Notes: generated by a model from the letters alone, not told the origin. Shown: positions 25,206-35,514, counted from the stretch's first letter. The stretch is DNA of 64,000 bases from Mycobacterium sp. 1164985.4 (GCF_001668575.1 NZ_LZMD01000033.1:1-64000), one strand, 5' to 3'. Made by a program: numbers and translations.

Positions 25206-25661
25206 CTACGACGGGTCGCGTCTCTGCGTCTTCTCCCCGTGTGCTGTCTTGCGCACCCGGCTGTCGGCGGGAGGCCGAGTATCGCGCTTGAGGATGCAAC
25301 TCGGCACACGGGCGTGGATCGCCGCCGGCGGCAGGCTCGCCCGGTACGCGGCAGGAGGCAGCCCGTACACCCGGGCGAAGCTGGTGGTGAACGACCCCAC
25401 GCTCTGCAACCCGACCATCACGCAGATGTCGGCGATCGAGCGGTCGGTGTTGCGCAGCAGCGCCGCGGCGCGTTCCAGGCGGCGGGTCTGCAGGTAAGCC
25501 CGCGGCGTTTCCCCGAAGGTGCGGGTGAACATCCTGCTGAAGTGCGCGCGGGACAGGCCCGCGGCAGCAGCCAGGTCGTCGACGGTGATCGCCTCGGCGT
25601 ACCGCGCGTCGACCAGATCCTTGGCGCGCATCAGATAGCGCGCCGGAGGCACCTGCGCCAT
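25206..25661 (-). CDS. AraC-family transcriptional regulator (short)
   Basis: A 151-residue protein consisting almost entirely of the AraC DNA-binding domain: two helix-turn-helices (VDDLAAAAGLSRAHFSRMFTRTFGETPRAYLQTRRLERA and SIADICVMVGLQSVGSFTTSFARVYGLPPAAYR) with a basic tail. There is no ligand-binding domain. The ATG at 25661 is used because further upstream is the rnpB promoter on the other strand. It heads an operon with the VOC and methyltransferase-like genes. Confidence 0.85.
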   Translation of the reverse strand: MAQVPPARYLMRAKDLVDARYAEAITVDDLAAAAGLSRAHFSRMFTRTFGETPRAYLQTRRLERAAALLRNTDRSIADICVMVGLQSVGSFTTSFARVYGLPPAAYRASLPPAAIHARVPSCILKRDTRPPADSRVRKTAHGEKTQRRDPS

Positions 25662-25703
25662 GCGCCAAGTATGTCGAAGTCGCGGAACAGCGGCGACAGG
25701 CGC

Positions 25704-25709
25704 TACGTT
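25704..25709 (+). promoter_or_regulatory. -10 box of rnpB
   Basis: TACGTT (TANNNT) ends six bases before 25716, the 5' end predicted from helix P1 of RNase P RNA, so the two independent cues agree. Confidence 0.6.
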
Positions 25710-25715
25710 GAACTC

Positions 25716-26140
<425 letters not shown>

Positions 26141-26171
26141 CTGCACCGGCGCGCCCGATCCGGGGCCCGGG

Positions 26172-27638
26172 TCAGCGCGCCTTGCGCACCGCCTTGGCGA
26201 GCTTCTTGAGCGCACGGTCCAACTGGTCTCGCGAGCGCTGCGCGAGCTCCTCCTCCATCCGGAAGAGCAGACCGTAGCTGAACGTGTCCTCGCCCGCGGC
26301 GTGCGCCGCCTCGGCTTGCTGGCTCAGGTGCGCCCGGCTGACCACGCTGTCCTGGTGATCGCCAAGCATCGACTGGATTTTCTTGGCGCGAGCCGACACC
26401 TTGCCCTGTCCGGTTGCCGCCGCGGTATATCGAAGCCGCTTGGCGCCCTTACGGATTCGATGCAGCGCCTCGTCCTTGTCCTCGTCCGCCTGCGCGGCGG
26501 CCTTCGCCGCCTTGCGCACACGCTTGTAGGCCGCGTCGATCGTCGCCTGGCTGCGCTCGTCCTCGTCCTGCGCCGGGACCGCTTCTGCGGCGACCAACCC
26601 TTCGAGCGCGTCGAGCAGCCGGAAGTACCGCTGCGAGCGCATCGCGATCAACGAATGGCGCAGCCCGGCCGCGTAGCGCCGCTCGGCGCCGTCGACCAGC
26701 CGCTCCCGCACAGGGCCGCGGACCAGCTCTTCCGGCAGCTCATCGAGGGCCTTTGCGTAGCGTTCGGCCAGCACTTCGGCGTCGCGAGCCACTCCGAGGA
26801 TCGCGGCGAGCTGCCGCAGCTCGTCGAGAATCCACGCGTCGTCGGAGATGCCGAACGCCTCGCGCGAGGTCTGCAGCAGGCTGCGGATCTTGCGCGTCGT
26901 CACCCGCATCTGGTGCACCGAATCCTCGACGTCGGCACGCACCGCGCGGTCCCACTCGATCAGCTGCTCGACCTGTTCGGCGACCGCTCGGTGCACCGCA
27001 TCCGACGGTTGCGACGCGTTCTCCTGCAGCGACCCCAGCACCCGCGCCAGCTTCGAACCACTGGCGGCGGGCTTGGCGCTGGCATCGATCAGCCGGTTCG
27101 ACAGCCGGTCGAGCAGCTCGCGGTCGGCGCCGTCGGCCAGTTCGAGCTCCCACTCGCGCCACGCCTGCTGGGGGCCGTCGGGCTCGGCGGAGGCCGTCAC
27201 CTGGTCGTCGCAGAACTCCGCCACCGGCGCGCCGTTGGGACCGTAGAGCACGTCGACGGTGCGTTGGGTGGAGATGCGGGCGATCGGCTGCAGCGGATGG
27301 TCACGCACGATCGCCAGCACGACGTCGCGCAGCGCATCCGGCACCACAGCGTCCTCACCCAGCGGCTCCCTGACCTCGGTCCGCGCGTCGGGCCCGGCGG
27401 GCAGTTTGAGGTGCCAGCCTTCGTCCGGACCGCCGGTTCGCCTGCGCAGCGTGATGCGCCGAGCCGCGAGGTCGTGGTCGGGGGTGTCGAAGTACACGGC
27501 CTCCAGATGGTGCGCCGGCGACCCTTCGACGCGAACCACCGATGACAATCCCTCGAACGAGGGCGACACGGTCGATTCGCCGACGTCGAACTTGCGCTCG
27601 ACCTCCAGATGCCGCGTGGACTCGCCCGATTTGCCCAT
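26172..27638 (-). CDS. CYTH-CHAD domain protein
   Basis: A 488-residue fusion. The N-terminal CYTH domain (about residues 10-205) begins LEVERKF, matching the ExExK signature, and has the charged strands LRRRTGG and HLKLPAG that line the triphosphate tunnel. The C-terminal CHAD domain (about 225-488) is helical with conserved histidines in VHQMRVTTRKIRSLLQ and LHRIRKGAKRLRY. CHAD domains bind polyphosphate, and CYTH domains hydrolyse triphosphates such as inorganic triphosphate. Rv2226 position. The ATG at 27638 places LEVERKF near the N-terminus; the frame extends further without a better start. Confidence 0.92.
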   Translation of the reverse strand: MGKSGESTRHLEVERKFDVGESTVSPSFEGLSSVVRVEGSPAHHLEAVYFDTPDHDLAARRITLRRRTGGPDEGWHLKLPAGPDARTEVREPLGEDAVVPDALRDVVLAIVRDHPLQPIARISTQRTVDVLYGPNGAPVAEFCDDQVTASAEPDGPQQAWREWELELADGADRELLDRLSNRLIDASAKPAASGSKLARVLGSLQENASQPSDAVHRAVAEQVEQLIEWDRAVRADVEDSVHQMRVTTRKIRSLLQTSREAFGISDDAWILDELRQLAAILGVARDAEVLAERYAKALDELPEELVRGPVRERLVDGAERRYAAGLRHSLIAMRSQRYFRLLDALEGLVAAEAVPAQDEDERSQATIDAAYKRVRKAAKAAAQADEDKDEALHRIRKGAKRLRYTAAATGQGKVSARAKKIQSMLGDHQDSVVSRAHLSQQAEAAHAAGEDTFSYGLLFRMEEELAQRSRDQLDRALKKLAKAVRKAR

Positions 27639-27690
27639 AGTGCGAGACAGATTGCCACACGCAGGTGAACATCGGGGAGGGCGGCGAATA

Positions 27691-27696
27691 TAAGGT
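27691..27696 (+). promoter_or_regulatory. -10 box of the enoyl-CoA hydratase gene
   Basis: TAAGGT (TANNNT) followed by six bases and the GTG start at 27703; leaderless arrangement. Confidence 0.5.
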
Positions 27697-27702
27697 CCCA
27701 CT

Positions 27703-28482
27703 GTGACCGATTACGAAACGCTGACCGTCGAGCAGACCGGCGCCATCACCCGCATCACCCTCAATCGACCGGATGCGGCAAATGGCATGAACGGCACGAT
27801 GACTCGTGAGCTGGCCGACGCCGCCAAGCGGTGTGACAACGCCGCGACCAAGGTCGTGGTCCTCACCGGATCGGGCCGGTTCTTCTGCGCGGGCGGTGAT
27901 TTGAAGGATTTCGCGGACGCCGACGACCGCGGTGCACACATCAAGGGCGTCGCCGACGATCTGCACCGCGCGATTTCGACCTTCGCCCGGATGAATGCGG
28001 TGGTCATCACCGCGGTGAACGGCACCGCCGCCGGTGCGGGGTTCTCGCTCGCGGTGACCGGCGACCTGGTGCTGGCCGCCGAGTCCGCGTCGTTCACCAT
28101 GGCCTACACCCGGGTCGGGCTCAGCCCCGACGGCAGCGCGTCCTACTACTTGCCGCGGCTCATCGGCGTCACCAAGACCAAGGAGCTCATGCTGACCAAC
28201 CGCACGCTGTCGGCGCAGGAGGCGTCGCAGTGGGGTTTGGTGACCGAGGTCGTTGCGGACGCCGAACTGGCAGAGCGGGCGGGCAAGCTCGCCGATCGGA
28301 TGGCGGCCACGTCAGCCGGCTCCAACGGTGGGGTCAAGCAGTTGCTGCTCGGCACCTTCGGTAACGGCCTCGAAGAACAGATGGAGCTCGAGGGACGGCT
28401 GATCGCCGCACGCGCCTGCTCCAGCGACGGACGCGAGGGCGTCGACGCCTTCCTGGCCAAGCGGAAAGCGGAGTTCGCCTAG
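27703..28482 (+). CDS. Enoyl-CoA hydratase/isomerase family protein
   Basis: A 259-residue crotonase-fold enzyme acting on acyl-CoA esters. Oxyanion-hole segments are [12 protein letters not shown] and [46 protein letters not shown] follows as expected. At the position where hydratases have the second catalytic Glu the sequence reads SPDGS, with Asp, a pattern seen in isomerases, so hydratase activity is uncertain. Starts at GTG. Its stop shares CTAG with convergent panB. Confidence 0.9.
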   Translation: MTDYETLTVEQTGAITRITLNRPDAANGMNGTMTRELADAAKRCDNAATKVVVLTGSGRFFCAGGDLKDFADADDRGAHIKGVADDLHRAISTFARMNAVVITAVNGTAAGAGFSLAVTGDLVLAAESASFTMAYTRVGLSPDGSASYYLPRLIGVTKTKELMLTNRTLSAQEASQWGLVTEVVADAELAERAGKLADRMAATSAGSNGGVKQLLLGTFGNGLEEQMELEGRLIAARACSSDGREGVDAFLAKRKAEFA

Positions 28483-29312
28483 AACGAGTGCTCGTCGGCG
28501 GGGAACGCCCCGCTGGCGACCTCGTCGGCGTATTGCTCTGCGGCGCGGCGCAATTCGTCGCCGACGGCGCCGAACCGCTTCACGAACTTCGCGGTCTTGC
28601 CGCTCGTCATGCCCGCCATGTCCTGCCACACCAGCACCTGCGCGTCGCAGTTCGGTCCCGCGCCGATCCCGACGGTCGGGATGGTCAGCTTGCCGGTGAT
28701 CTGGGTGGCCAGCTCGGCGGGCACCATCTCCATGACGACGGCGAACGCGCCGGCTTCCTGCACGGCGATGGCGTCGTGAACGGTCTGCTCGCCGGCGTCG
28801 CCGCGACCCTGAACCCGGAAACCGCCCAACCCGTTGACGCTCTGCGGGGTGAAGCCGATGTGCGCCATGACCGGGATGCCCGCGGCGCTCAGCGTCGCGA
28901 TCTGCTCGACCACACGCTCGCCACCCTCGAGCTTGACAGCGTGCGCACCGGTCTCCTTCAGGAACCGCGTGGCGGTCGCGAGCGCCTGCTGCGGCCCGCC
29001 TTCGTAGCTGCCGAACGGCAGGTCGGCGACGACCAGCGCGTGCGGGGCGCCGCGGACGACGCCGCGGACCAGCGGGATCAGCTCGTCGATCGTCACGGGC
29101 ACGGTGGTGTCGTAGCCGTAGACGACGTTGGCGGCCGAGTCGCCGACCAGCAGCACCGGGATGCCGGCGTCATCGAAGACGCGCGCGGTGGAGTAGTCGT
29201 AGGCGGTGAGCATGGCCCACTTGTGGCCTTCTGCTTTCCACTTCTGGAGGTGGAGCGTGCGGGTTTTGCTCCGCGGAGCGGAGGCAGTCCCGTACACGGT
29301 CTGCTCAGACAT
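28479..29312 (-). CDS. panB: 3-methyl-2-oxobutanoate hydroxymethyltransferase PanB
   Basis: A 277-residue PanB, which transfers a hydroxymethyl group from methylenetetrahydrofolate to 2-oxoisovalerate, the first committed step of pantothenate and CoA synthesis. Signatures: [27 protein letters not shown] with metal-binding Asp, [16 protein letters not shown] and [14 protein letters not shown]. The Met at 29312 matches the family start; the longer open frame upstream is unrelated. Rv2225 position. Its TAG stop is shared, on the opposite strand, with the hydratase stop. Confidence 0.95.
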   Translation of the reverse strand: MSEQTVYGTASAPRSKTRTLHLQKWKAEGHKWAMLTAYDYSTARVFDDAGIPVLLVGDSAANVVYGYDTTVPVTIDELIPLVRGVVRGAPHALVVADLPFGSYEGGPQQALATATRFLKETGAHAVKLEGGERVVEQIATLSAAGIPVMAHIGFTPQSVNGLGGFRVQGRGDAGEQTVHDAIAVQEAGAFAVVMEMVPAELATQITGKLTIPTVGIGAGPNCDAQVLVWQDMAGMTSGKTAKFVKRFGAVGDELRRAAEQYADEVASGAFPADEHSF

Positions 29313-29461
29313 CGTTGTCCCCCAATTGGGTGGGTCGGGTCGAATCCTCGAGGCCGATGCACGGTCCCCGGGTTCGTCTGACCCACCAAGTCTGCCACTT
29401 GGTGTCCGAGATGTTAAAAGGGCTGTTGAGTGGATTTGCTCACACCCGCCGTCACCGGGCA

Positions 29462-29467
29462 TAACAT
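29462..29467 (+). promoter_or_regulatory. -10 box of the WS/DGAT gene
   Basis: TAACAT (TANNNT) is seven bases before the ATG at 29475 and supports that start over an upstream TTG/GTG. Confidence 0.45.
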
Positions 29468-29474
29468 CGGCGAC

Positions 29475-30866
29475 ATGCAACGGCTCAGCGGGCTCGACGC
29501 CAGTTTCCTGTACCTCGAAACCGCGCAGCAGCCGCTGCATGTGTGCTCGATTCTCGAGCTCGACACCTCGACGATGCCCGGCGGCTACACGTTCGACCGG
29601 TTCAAGGACGCGCTGAACCTGCGCATCAAGGCGATGCCCGAGTTCCGCGAGAAGCTCGCCGACAGCCGGTTCAACCTCGACCATCCGGTGTGGGTGGAGG
29701 ACAAGGACTTCGACGTCGACCGCCACCTGCATCGCATCGGGCTACCCGCGCCGGGCGGACCCCGCGAGCTCGCCGAGATCTGCGGCCACATCGCGTCGCT
29801 GCCCCTCGACCGCAGCCGTCCTCTGTGGGAGAAGTGGGTGATCGAAAACGTCGACGGCACCAACCCGCAGGACGGCGGGCGCCTCGTGGTGATGACGAAG
29901 GTGCACCACGCCGGCGTCGACGGTGTCACCGGCGCGAGCCTGATGTCGCAACTGTGCAGCACGGAACCCGACGCGCTGCCGCCCGATCCCGTCGACGGTC
30001 CCGGCGACGCCAGCTCGCTGGAGATCGCGGTCAGCGGTGCGGTCAAGTTCGCCACCCGGCCGTTGAAACTGGTCAACGCGCTGCCCGTGACGGTTTCCTC
30101 GGTGGTCGACACGGTCCGCCGGGCCCGCTCCGGCCTGTCGATGGCGCCGCCGTTCGCGGCCCCGAGGACGGTTTTCAACATGAACGTCACCGGGCACCGC
30201 AACGTCGCGTTCGCGCAACTGGACCTCGAGGACATCAAGACCGTCAAGAACCACTTCGGGGTGAAGGTCAACGATGTCGTCATGGCGCTGGTGTCCGGCG
30301 TGCTGCGCAAGTACCTCGCCGATCACGGCCAACTGCCGGAGAACTCGCTCGTCGCGATGGTCCCGGTCTCGGTGCATGACAAATCCGACCGGCCCGGCCG
30401 CAACCAGGTGTCGGGCATGTTCTCGCGACTGGAAACCCACATCGAGGATCCCGCGGCCCGGCTGAAGTCCATCGCCGAGTCGAATTCCGTTGCCAAACAA
30501 CACAGTTCGGCGATCGGGGCCACCCTGCTGCAGGACTGGACGCAGTTCGCCGCGCCTGCGGTCTTCGGCGTCGCGATGCGCGTCTACGCCGCGAGCCGGC
30601 TCAGCGGGGCCAGGCCGGTGCACAACCTCGTCATCTCCAACGTTCCCGGCCCGCAGGTGCCGCTGTACTACCTGGGCTGCGAGGCCAAGGCGATGTATCC
30701 GCTCGGCCCGATCTTCCACGGGTCGGGGCTCAACATCACCGTCATGTCGCTGACGGGCTCACTGAACGTCGGCATCGTGTCCTGCCCGGAACTACTGCCC
30801 GACCTGTGGGATATGGCAGACGATTTCTCCGCTGCCCTCGACGAGTTGCTGGCCGCCACGCGATAG
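29475..30866 (+). CDS. Wax ester synthase / diacylglycerol acyltransferase (WS/DGAT)
   Basis: A 463-residue acyltransferase of the mycobacterial Tgs family, which esterifies diacylglycerol or fatty alcohol with acyl-CoA to make storage lipid. The start [16 protein letters not shown] is typical. The catalytic motif HHAGVDG is intact, followed by the PLW block earlier ([11 protein letters not shown]) and the C-terminal [13 protein letters not shown]. Mycobacteria carry many paralogues, so the symbol is left blank. In my recollection panB and caeA are adjacent in M. tuberculosis; this gene is inserted between them here. Confidence 0.92.
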   Translation: MQRLSGLDASFLYLETAQQPLHVCSILELDTSTMPGGYTFDRFKDALNLRIKAMPEFREKLADSRFNLDHPVWVEDKDFDVDRHLHRIGLPAPGGPRELAEICGHIASLPLDRSRPLWEKWVIENVDGTNPQDGGRLVVMTKVHHAGVDGVTGASLMSQLCSTEPDALPPDPVDGPGDASSLEIAVSGAVKFATRPLKLVNALPVTVSSVVDTVRRARSGLSMAPPFAAPRTVFNMNVTGHRNVAFAQLDLEDIKTVKNHFGVKVNDVVMALVSGVLRKYLADHGQLPENSLVAMVPVSVHDKSDRPGRNQVSGMFSRLETHIEDPAARLKSIAESNSVAKQHSSAIGATLLQDWTQFAAPAVFGVAMRVYAASRLSGARPVHNLVISNVPGPQVPLYYLGCEAKAMYPLGPIFHGSGLNITVMSLTGSLNVGIVSCPELLPDLWDMADDFSAALDELLAATR

Positions 30867-30911
30867 CGCCCTAGCCAGGGCCGATGAGGGTTCATGGCAG
30901 CATGTTGAGCC

Positions 30912-32429
30912 ATGAACGCCAAGATCGGGGTCCTCGCGGCCACTGTGCTGCTCGCGGCCACCGGATGCAGCCATGTGGTGGACGGCCGCGCCGTCGTCGC
31001 GGTGCCGCCGCCCGGTACCCCGATCGAGTGGACCAAGTGCCAGACCGAACAGCCCGACGAGTCGCGGATCCCCGCCGACGCGGAGTGCGGCATGCTGTCG
31101 GTTCCGGTGAACTACGACGACCCCGACGGTGACGTCGCCCGCATCGCGATGATCCGGTTCAGGGCCACCGGCGACAAGGTCGGCTCGTTGATCATCAACC
31201 CGGGAGGGCCGGGGGAGTCCGGTGTGGAGGCCGCCGCCGGCGTCGTCGGCTCACTGCCCGAGTCGGTGCGGCAGCGCTTCGACCTCGTCGGTTTCGATCC
31301 GCGCGGCGTCGCCAATTCCACGCCCGCGCTGTGGTGCAACTCCGATGCCGACAACGACCGGCTGCGGGCCGAACCCCAGGTCGACTACTCGCCGGAGGGC
31401 GTCGCGGAGATCGAGAAGGAGACCAAGGAGTTCGTCCAGCGCTGCGAGGACAAGATGGGCAAGGAGTTCCTCGCCAACGTCGGAACCGTCAACGTGGCCA
31501 AGGATCTCGAGGCGATGCGCCAGGCGCTCGGTGACGAGAAGTTGACCTACCTCGGCTACTCCTACGGCACCCGGATCGGCGCCACGTACGCCGAGGCGTA
31601 TCCGGACAAGGTGCGCGCGATGATCCTCGACGGCGCGGTCGATCCGAACGCCGATCCCACCGAGGCCAACGTCCGGCAGGCCGCCGCCTTCCAGACCGCG
31701 TTCAACGACTATGCCGCCGACTGCGCCAAGAACCCGGGCTGCCCGTTGGGCACCGATCCGGCGAAGGCCAACGACGTCTACCACAGCCTGGTCGACCCGC
31801 TGGTGGACAAGCCGCTCAAGACCCGGGATCCGCGAGGGCTGAGCTACTCCGACGCGATCGTGGGGACGATCCTGCCGCTGTACTCGCCGAACCTGTGGCG
31901 ACATCTGACGCAGGCGCTCAGCGAGATGGAGCGCGGAACCGGCGACACGATGCTCGCGCTGGCCGACCTGTACATGGGACGAGATGCGCAGGGCCACTAC
32001 AACAACTCGACCGACGTGCGGGTCGCGGTCAACTGCATGGACAAGCCGGCGGTGACCGACCGGGCCAAGGTCGCCGAAGAGGACCGGCGGGTCCGAGAGG
32101 CCGCGCCGTTCATGAGCTACGGCGAATTCACCGGGCACGCTCCGCTGGGTACGTGCGCGTTCTGGCCGGTGCCGCCGACGAGCGAACCGCACGAGCTCAA
32201 GGTCGAGGGATTGCCGCCGACGCTGGTGGTCTCGACGACGAACGATCCCGCGACGCCGTATCAGGCGGGCGTGGAGCTCGCCAAGCAGCTCGGGGGGACG
32301 TTGGTGACGTTCCAGGGCACCCAGCACACCGTGGTGTTCCAGGGCAACAAGTGCATCGACGACATCGCCGCCCGCTACCTCGTCGACGTGACGGTGCCGC
32401 CGCCGGACACCACCTGCTCCTCGGACTAG
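30912..32429 (+). CDS. caeA: Cell-envelope serine hydrolase CaeA (Hip1)
   Basis: A 505-residue exported alpha/beta hydrolase. The signal ends in lipobox LAATGC (Cys19), so it is a lipoprotein. Oxyanion motif NPGGPGESG; nucleophile elbow GYSYGT with Ser217; the late acid DPATPY-type Asp (TTNDPATPY) and His in GTQHTVVF. Several cysteines suggest disulfides. In M. tuberculosis (Rv2224c) it is an envelope-associated protease that cleaves GroEL2 and shapes host responses. The close paralogue Rv2223c, adjacent there, is absent here. Confidence 0.92.
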   Translation: MNAKIGVLAATVLLAATGCSHVVDGRAVVAVPPPGTPIEWTKCQTEQPDESRIPADAECGMLSVPVNYDDPDGDVARIAMIRFRATGDKVGSLIINPGGPGESGVEAAAGVVGSLPESVRQRFDLVGFDPRGVANSTPALWCNSDADNDRLRAEPQVDYSPEGVAEIEKETKEFVQRCEDKMGKEFLANVGTVNVAKDLEAMRQALGDEKLTYLGYSYGTRIGATYAEAYPDKVRAMILDGAVDPNADPTEANVRQAAAFQTAFNDYAADCAKNPGCPLGTDPAKANDVYHSLVDPLVDKPLKTRDPRGLSYSDAIVGTILPLYSPNLWRHLTQALSEMERGTGDTMLALADLYMGRDAQGHYNNSTDVRVAVNCMDKPAVTDRAKVAEEDRRVREAAPFMSYGEFTGHAPLGTCAFWPVPPTSEPHELKVEGLPPTLVVSTTNDPATPYQAGVELAKQLGGTLVTFQGTQHTVVFQGNKCIDDIAARYLVDVTVPPPDTTCSSD

Positions 32430-32462
32430 CTCCGCGGCGAGCCGGTGCCGTGCTGCGATCCC

Positions 32463-33224
32463 TTAAGGAATGTCCCAGTGTCCGGGGGCGCCGTCGAAGA
32501 ACGGATTTTCGAAGCCCTGCACCGTCGGAAGCTTCCGCAGCTCATCGGCCGGGATGCCGTGGAACGGGTTGGGCACCCCATTGATGGTGGCCTCCGCCCG
32601 CAGCTGTACCGGGCCGATCTGCTGGCCCGGCAGGCCGAAGTAGTCGTTGATACCCGGCACGCCCGGCCAGGCGTCGGGTATCACTGACGCCGGGATTTCC
32701 CAGTGGCCCGGAACCTCGTCGAAGAACGGGTTCTCATAGCCCTGGACGGTCCGCATCTTCTTGAGCTGCCCGGGCGGGATCTTGAAGAACGGGTTCGGGA
32801 CACCGTTGATGGTGGCCGCGTTCATCAGTTGACCCGGTGGAATGTGACCGCCCGGCAAGCCGAAATAGGCGTCGACGTCGGGCAGGTTCGGCGCTAGGCG
32901 GGGCAGGTCGATGTCGACGACGGGCGCCGGGGGTGGCGGCACGTTGACCTTGGGCAGTGGCGGCACCCCGGCCGGTGGCACGTTCACGTGGACATCCGGC
33001 ACTCGCGGTGCCTCGACCCGCGGCACGTTCACGTCAGGCACCCGCGGTGCCTCGACGCGCGGCACATTGACCTTGGGAATCGGCGGCGGCCCGGGGATGG
33101 GAGGCACGGGCGGGGACGGAAACTTCGGGTCCGCGTTCACGGTCCCCACGCTCGCGCCGAGCGCGGCAAAGCCGCACACTGCTCCGGCCAGGCTCATCGT
33201 CAATGCGGTTTTCTTGAGATTCAT
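32463..33224 (-). CDS. Secreted proline-rich protein with internal duplication
   Basis: A 253-residue exported protein. Signal peptide residues 1-31 (ending VNA). Residues 33-115 are Pro/Val-rich with a repeated NVPRVEAPRVPDV unit. The rest is two copies of a roughly 61-residue module (118-178 and 193-253), each running YFGLPG, ATINGVPNPF, TVQG, ENPFFD, PGHW and ending IP. The modules may be surface or ligand-binding repeats; I know of no characterised relative. A ribosome binding site GAGGAGC precedes the ATG at 33224; the upstream extension lacks a signal peptide at its N-terminus. Confidence 0.8.
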   Translation of the reverse strand: MNLKKTALTMSLAGAVCGFAALGASVGTVNADPKFPSPPVPPIPGPPPIPKVNVPRVEAPRVPDVNVPRVEAPRVPDVHVNVPPAGVPPLPKVNVPPPPAPVVDIDLPRLAPNLPDVDAYFGLPGGHIPPGQLMNAATINGVPNPFFKIPPGQLKKMRTVQGYENPFFDEVPGHWEIPASVIPDAWPGVPGINDYFGLPGQQIGPVQLRAEATINGVPNPFHGIPADELRKLPTVQGFENPFFDGAPGHWDIP

Positions 33225-33317
33225 GTGGTCGCTCCTCGCATCGGTTTCAGCGGCGCGACCCCCCGATTGAACGTCACCTACCCGCGAAGCGTGCATTCGA
33301 AACCCCAGGCAACCCCT

Positions 33318-33920
33318 TCAGGGCCGGCTCTCGGCGATCTGGACGAGCAGGAACTCCAGCCGATCCCTCTCGATGGCCGGCTGATTGCCCGCTGCCGCGC
33401 TGAGCATGAGCCCGCTGATGAACATCACCGTGAGCAGAGCCCGGTCGTCCACGGCGGACGGGTCGGCATCCGACGTTCGCGAGCGCTCCGCAAGCTCGCG
33501 ATGCAACGCCAGATAGGTCTGCGAATTCGCATGAAAGACAGCGGATATCGCCGGATCGCGGTTGGCCTGTAGGAGCAGCTCGATCCGGGCCCGGGTGCGG
33601 GTGAGGCCGTCGCCGGTCAGCGATTTCATCACCACCGCGGCCAGTCTGGTGACCGCGGCCTGTCGGGACGTGTCGGCGTCCGCCTCGGCGACCGTGCGCA
33701 GGTCCGCCAGATCCAGCTGGGCGACCCGCTCGGCGACGGCGTGGATCAGCGCGCTGCGCGTCCGGAAGTAATATGAGGTGCTCCCTTCCGGAACGCCCGC
33801 CGCGCGGTCAACCCGCGGATGGCTCAGCCCCTTCGCGCCGTGCTCGGCGAGCAGCCTGATCGCGACGTCGCAGAGATCGCGACGGCGTTGTCGCCCGTCC
33901 GGGGTTCGGCGTTCGGCCAT
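33318..33920 (-). CDS. TetR-family transcriptional regulator
   Basis: A 200-residue regulator. The N-terminal helix-turn-helix is DLCDVAIRLLAEHGAKGLSHPRVDRAAGVPEGSTSYYFRTRSALIHAVAERV, typical of TetR; the helical C-terminal domain binds an unknown ligand. Its ATG directly abuts the stop codon of the thioesterase gene, so it is the last gene of the VOC-thioesterase-TetR operon and likely represses that operon, and perhaps the divergent SDR operon. Confidence 0.9.
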   Translation of the reverse strand: MAERRTPDGRQRRRDLCDVAIRLLAEHGAKGLSHPRVDRAAGVPEGSTSYYFRTRSALIHAVAERVAQLDLADLRTVAEADADTSRQAAVTRLAAVVMKSLTGDGLTRTRARIELLLQANRDPAISAVFHANSQTYLALHRELAERSRTSDADPSAVDDRALLTVMFISGLMLSAAAGNQPAIERDRLEFLLVQIAESRP

Positions 33921-34886
33921 CTACGTCGCGATCGGGCGGATCAACACTTCCTGCGACGTGCTGGCCACGGTGCGTCCTGCCACGTCGCGGATGGTCCCGC
34001 GGATCAGCGCGCGGTGTCCGCTGACGGCGACCGTGTCCTGGGTGTAGAGATGCCAGTCGTCGAAGCGCACGGGGCGGTGCAGCCACAGAGCGTGATCGAG
34101 GCTGACCGCCGCGATGGACGCGTAGTCGGCGCGATGCGGATGGTTACGCAACGCCATGTCCAGCAGCAGGTAGTCGCTGGCGTACGCGAGCATCGCGCTG
34201 TGCAGCGCCGGATCGTCGCCGATGGGGCGGGGCAACCGCATCCAGTGCGACCGGGGCCCGGGAGTTTGGCGGCCGCCGAGGAAATTCGTCGGCTCCGCGA
34301 TGCGCATCTCCACCGCGGGTGGGACATCGATCCATTTCTGCGCGTTCTCCCTGAGTTGCGGGGGGACCTGGTGCACCCAGTGCTGTAGCAGCGGCATCTC
34401 CTCGGGCGCCGGGGTGTCCGGTCGGGGGTGATCGAGTTCGGGTTCGGTGGGATTGGTGTGGAACGACGCGAGGGCGGTGAGCAGCGTGCGGTCGCCCTGC
34501 GCGATGGTGACCTGACGGGTGGCCATCGACCGCCCGTCGCGGACGGTGTCGACGGCGATGTCGACCGGTGTGTCCGATGCGCCCGTCTGGACGAAGTAGG
34601 CGTGCAGGGAGTGCGGCGCGTGATGGTCGACGGTGCGCGAGGCGGCATAGAGGGCCTGTGCGAGCAGCTGCCCGCCGAAGATCCGGCTGAAGCGATCGCG
34701 TTCGTTCGTCGCCCGGAAGCGGCCGGCGCCCAGAGGCTGCACGGCGAGCGCGCGTTCGAGGGTGTCGAGGGATTCGAGCACCGACTTCTCCAGCGCGGTG
34801 CCCTGCAATGGGCCGGTCAGGTCGGTCTGCGGGTCGGTCTCATCGGTGGCCATCACGGATGGATCCTGCCAGATGCTTGCCACCAT
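33921..34886 (-). CDS. Acyl-CoA thioesterase II (TesB-like)
   Basis: A 321-residue double-hotdog thioesterase. Family marks: RIFGGQLLAQALYAASRTVDH in the first hotdog, LHAYFVQTGASDTPVDIAVD, and in the second hotdog YASDYLLLDMAL and the C-terminal SLDHALWLHRPVRFDDWHLY, where the Asp is catalytic. It releases fatty acids from acyl-CoA. ATG at 34886 is preferred because a TANNNT box (TAAAGT) lies ten bases upstream; an ATG at 34853 is also possible. It follows the VOC gene by five bases. Confidence 0.9.
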   Translation of the reverse strand: MVASIWQDPSVMATDETDPQTDLTGPLQGTALEKSVLESLDTLERALAVQPLGAGRFRATNERDRFSRIFGGQLLAQALYAASRTVDHHAPHSLHAYFVQTGASDTPVDIAVDTVRDGRSMATRQVTIAQGDRTLLTALASFHTNPTEPELDHPRPDTPAPEEMPLLQHWVHQVPPQLRENAQKWIDVPPAVEMRIAEPTNFLGGRQTPGPRSHWMRLPRPIGDDPALHSAMLAYASDYLLLDMALRNHPHRADYASIAAVSLDHALWLHRPVRFDDWHLYTQDTVAVSGHRALIRGTIRDVAGRTVASTSQEVLIRPIAT

Positions 34887-34889
34887 TGT

Positions 34890-34905
34890 CTCTAAGACTT
34901 TAGAG
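34890..34905. promoter_or_regulatory. Inverted repeat, candidate TetR operator
   Basis: CTCTAA and TTAGAG are perfect six-base arms round the spacer GACT, four bases upstream of the thioesterase start and overlapping its possible -10 box. It also overlaps the VOC stop codon. The regulator encoded two genes on would be the natural ligand; this is inference from symmetry and position. Confidence 0.35.
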
Positions 34906-35500
34906 TCCCGGGGTGGCCCCTGGAATCCTGCGGCACCCGGTAGCCGTCGCGGGTCATGATGCGCACCGGGTCGCTGCCGTCCCATTCGGCGCAGGTCGCA
35001 GAGATGCGGCGCACATGGTCGAGGAAGGCGCCCGGGGCGTCGACCACTTCGGTGTAGAACCCGAAGTCCGCCACGGTGTCGACGTAGGCCACGCGGAAAC
35101 CGCCGCCGACGCTTTGGGCGGCGACCGGATAGCCCATCGACGCGAAATGTGCCGTCTTGGCGTCGAAATCGTCTGTGATCGTAGCGATCTGATGAAACGA
35201 ACTGGTTCCGCCACGGCTCCACTCGGAGTAGATGCTCGGGGTCTGACAGTGCTGCTGGATCAACTCGATCTGCACCGGACCCGCCTGCGCGACCGCGACC
35301 TGGATCCGGACCGTGCGGGTCTCGCCTCCGTAGTCGGTCTCCTGATCGACGACGGGCAACACGTGGAACGGTCCGACCCCGAACACCCGCGCCCACCCCG
35401 CGGCGGCTTCGAACACGTCGTCGACGACGTGCCCGAGTTGGAAGAATCGATAATCCCCTTCGGGCCACGGCTGTTCGAAGAGATCCATACGCACGATCAT
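34892..35500 (-). CDS. VOC family protein
   Basis: A 202-residue VOC protein with FFQLGHVVDDVFEAAAGWARVFGVGPF as first module and SSFHQIATITDDFDAKTAHFASMGY as second; His of LGHVV and His of FHQIA match ligand positions, and FGFYTEVV gives Glu. Similar proteins occur as methylmalonyl-CoA epimerase-like or dioxygenase-like members in catabolic clusters. Several starts are possible (TTG 35515, ATG 35500, ATG 35488); 35500 leaves 14 bases to the divergent SDR start. Confidence 0.78.
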   Translation of the reverse strand: MIVRMDLFEQPWPEGDYRFFQLGHVVDDVFEAAAGWARVFGVGPFHVLPVVDQETDYGGETRTVRIQVAVAQAGPVQIELIQQHCQTPSIYSEWSRGGTSSFHQIATITDDFDAKTAHFASMGYPVAAQSVGGGFRVAYVDTVADFGFYTEVVDAPGAFLDHVRRISATCAEWDGSDPVRIMTRDGYRVPQDSRGHPGTLKS

Positions 35501-35514
35501 GGCACGGTTGCGCA

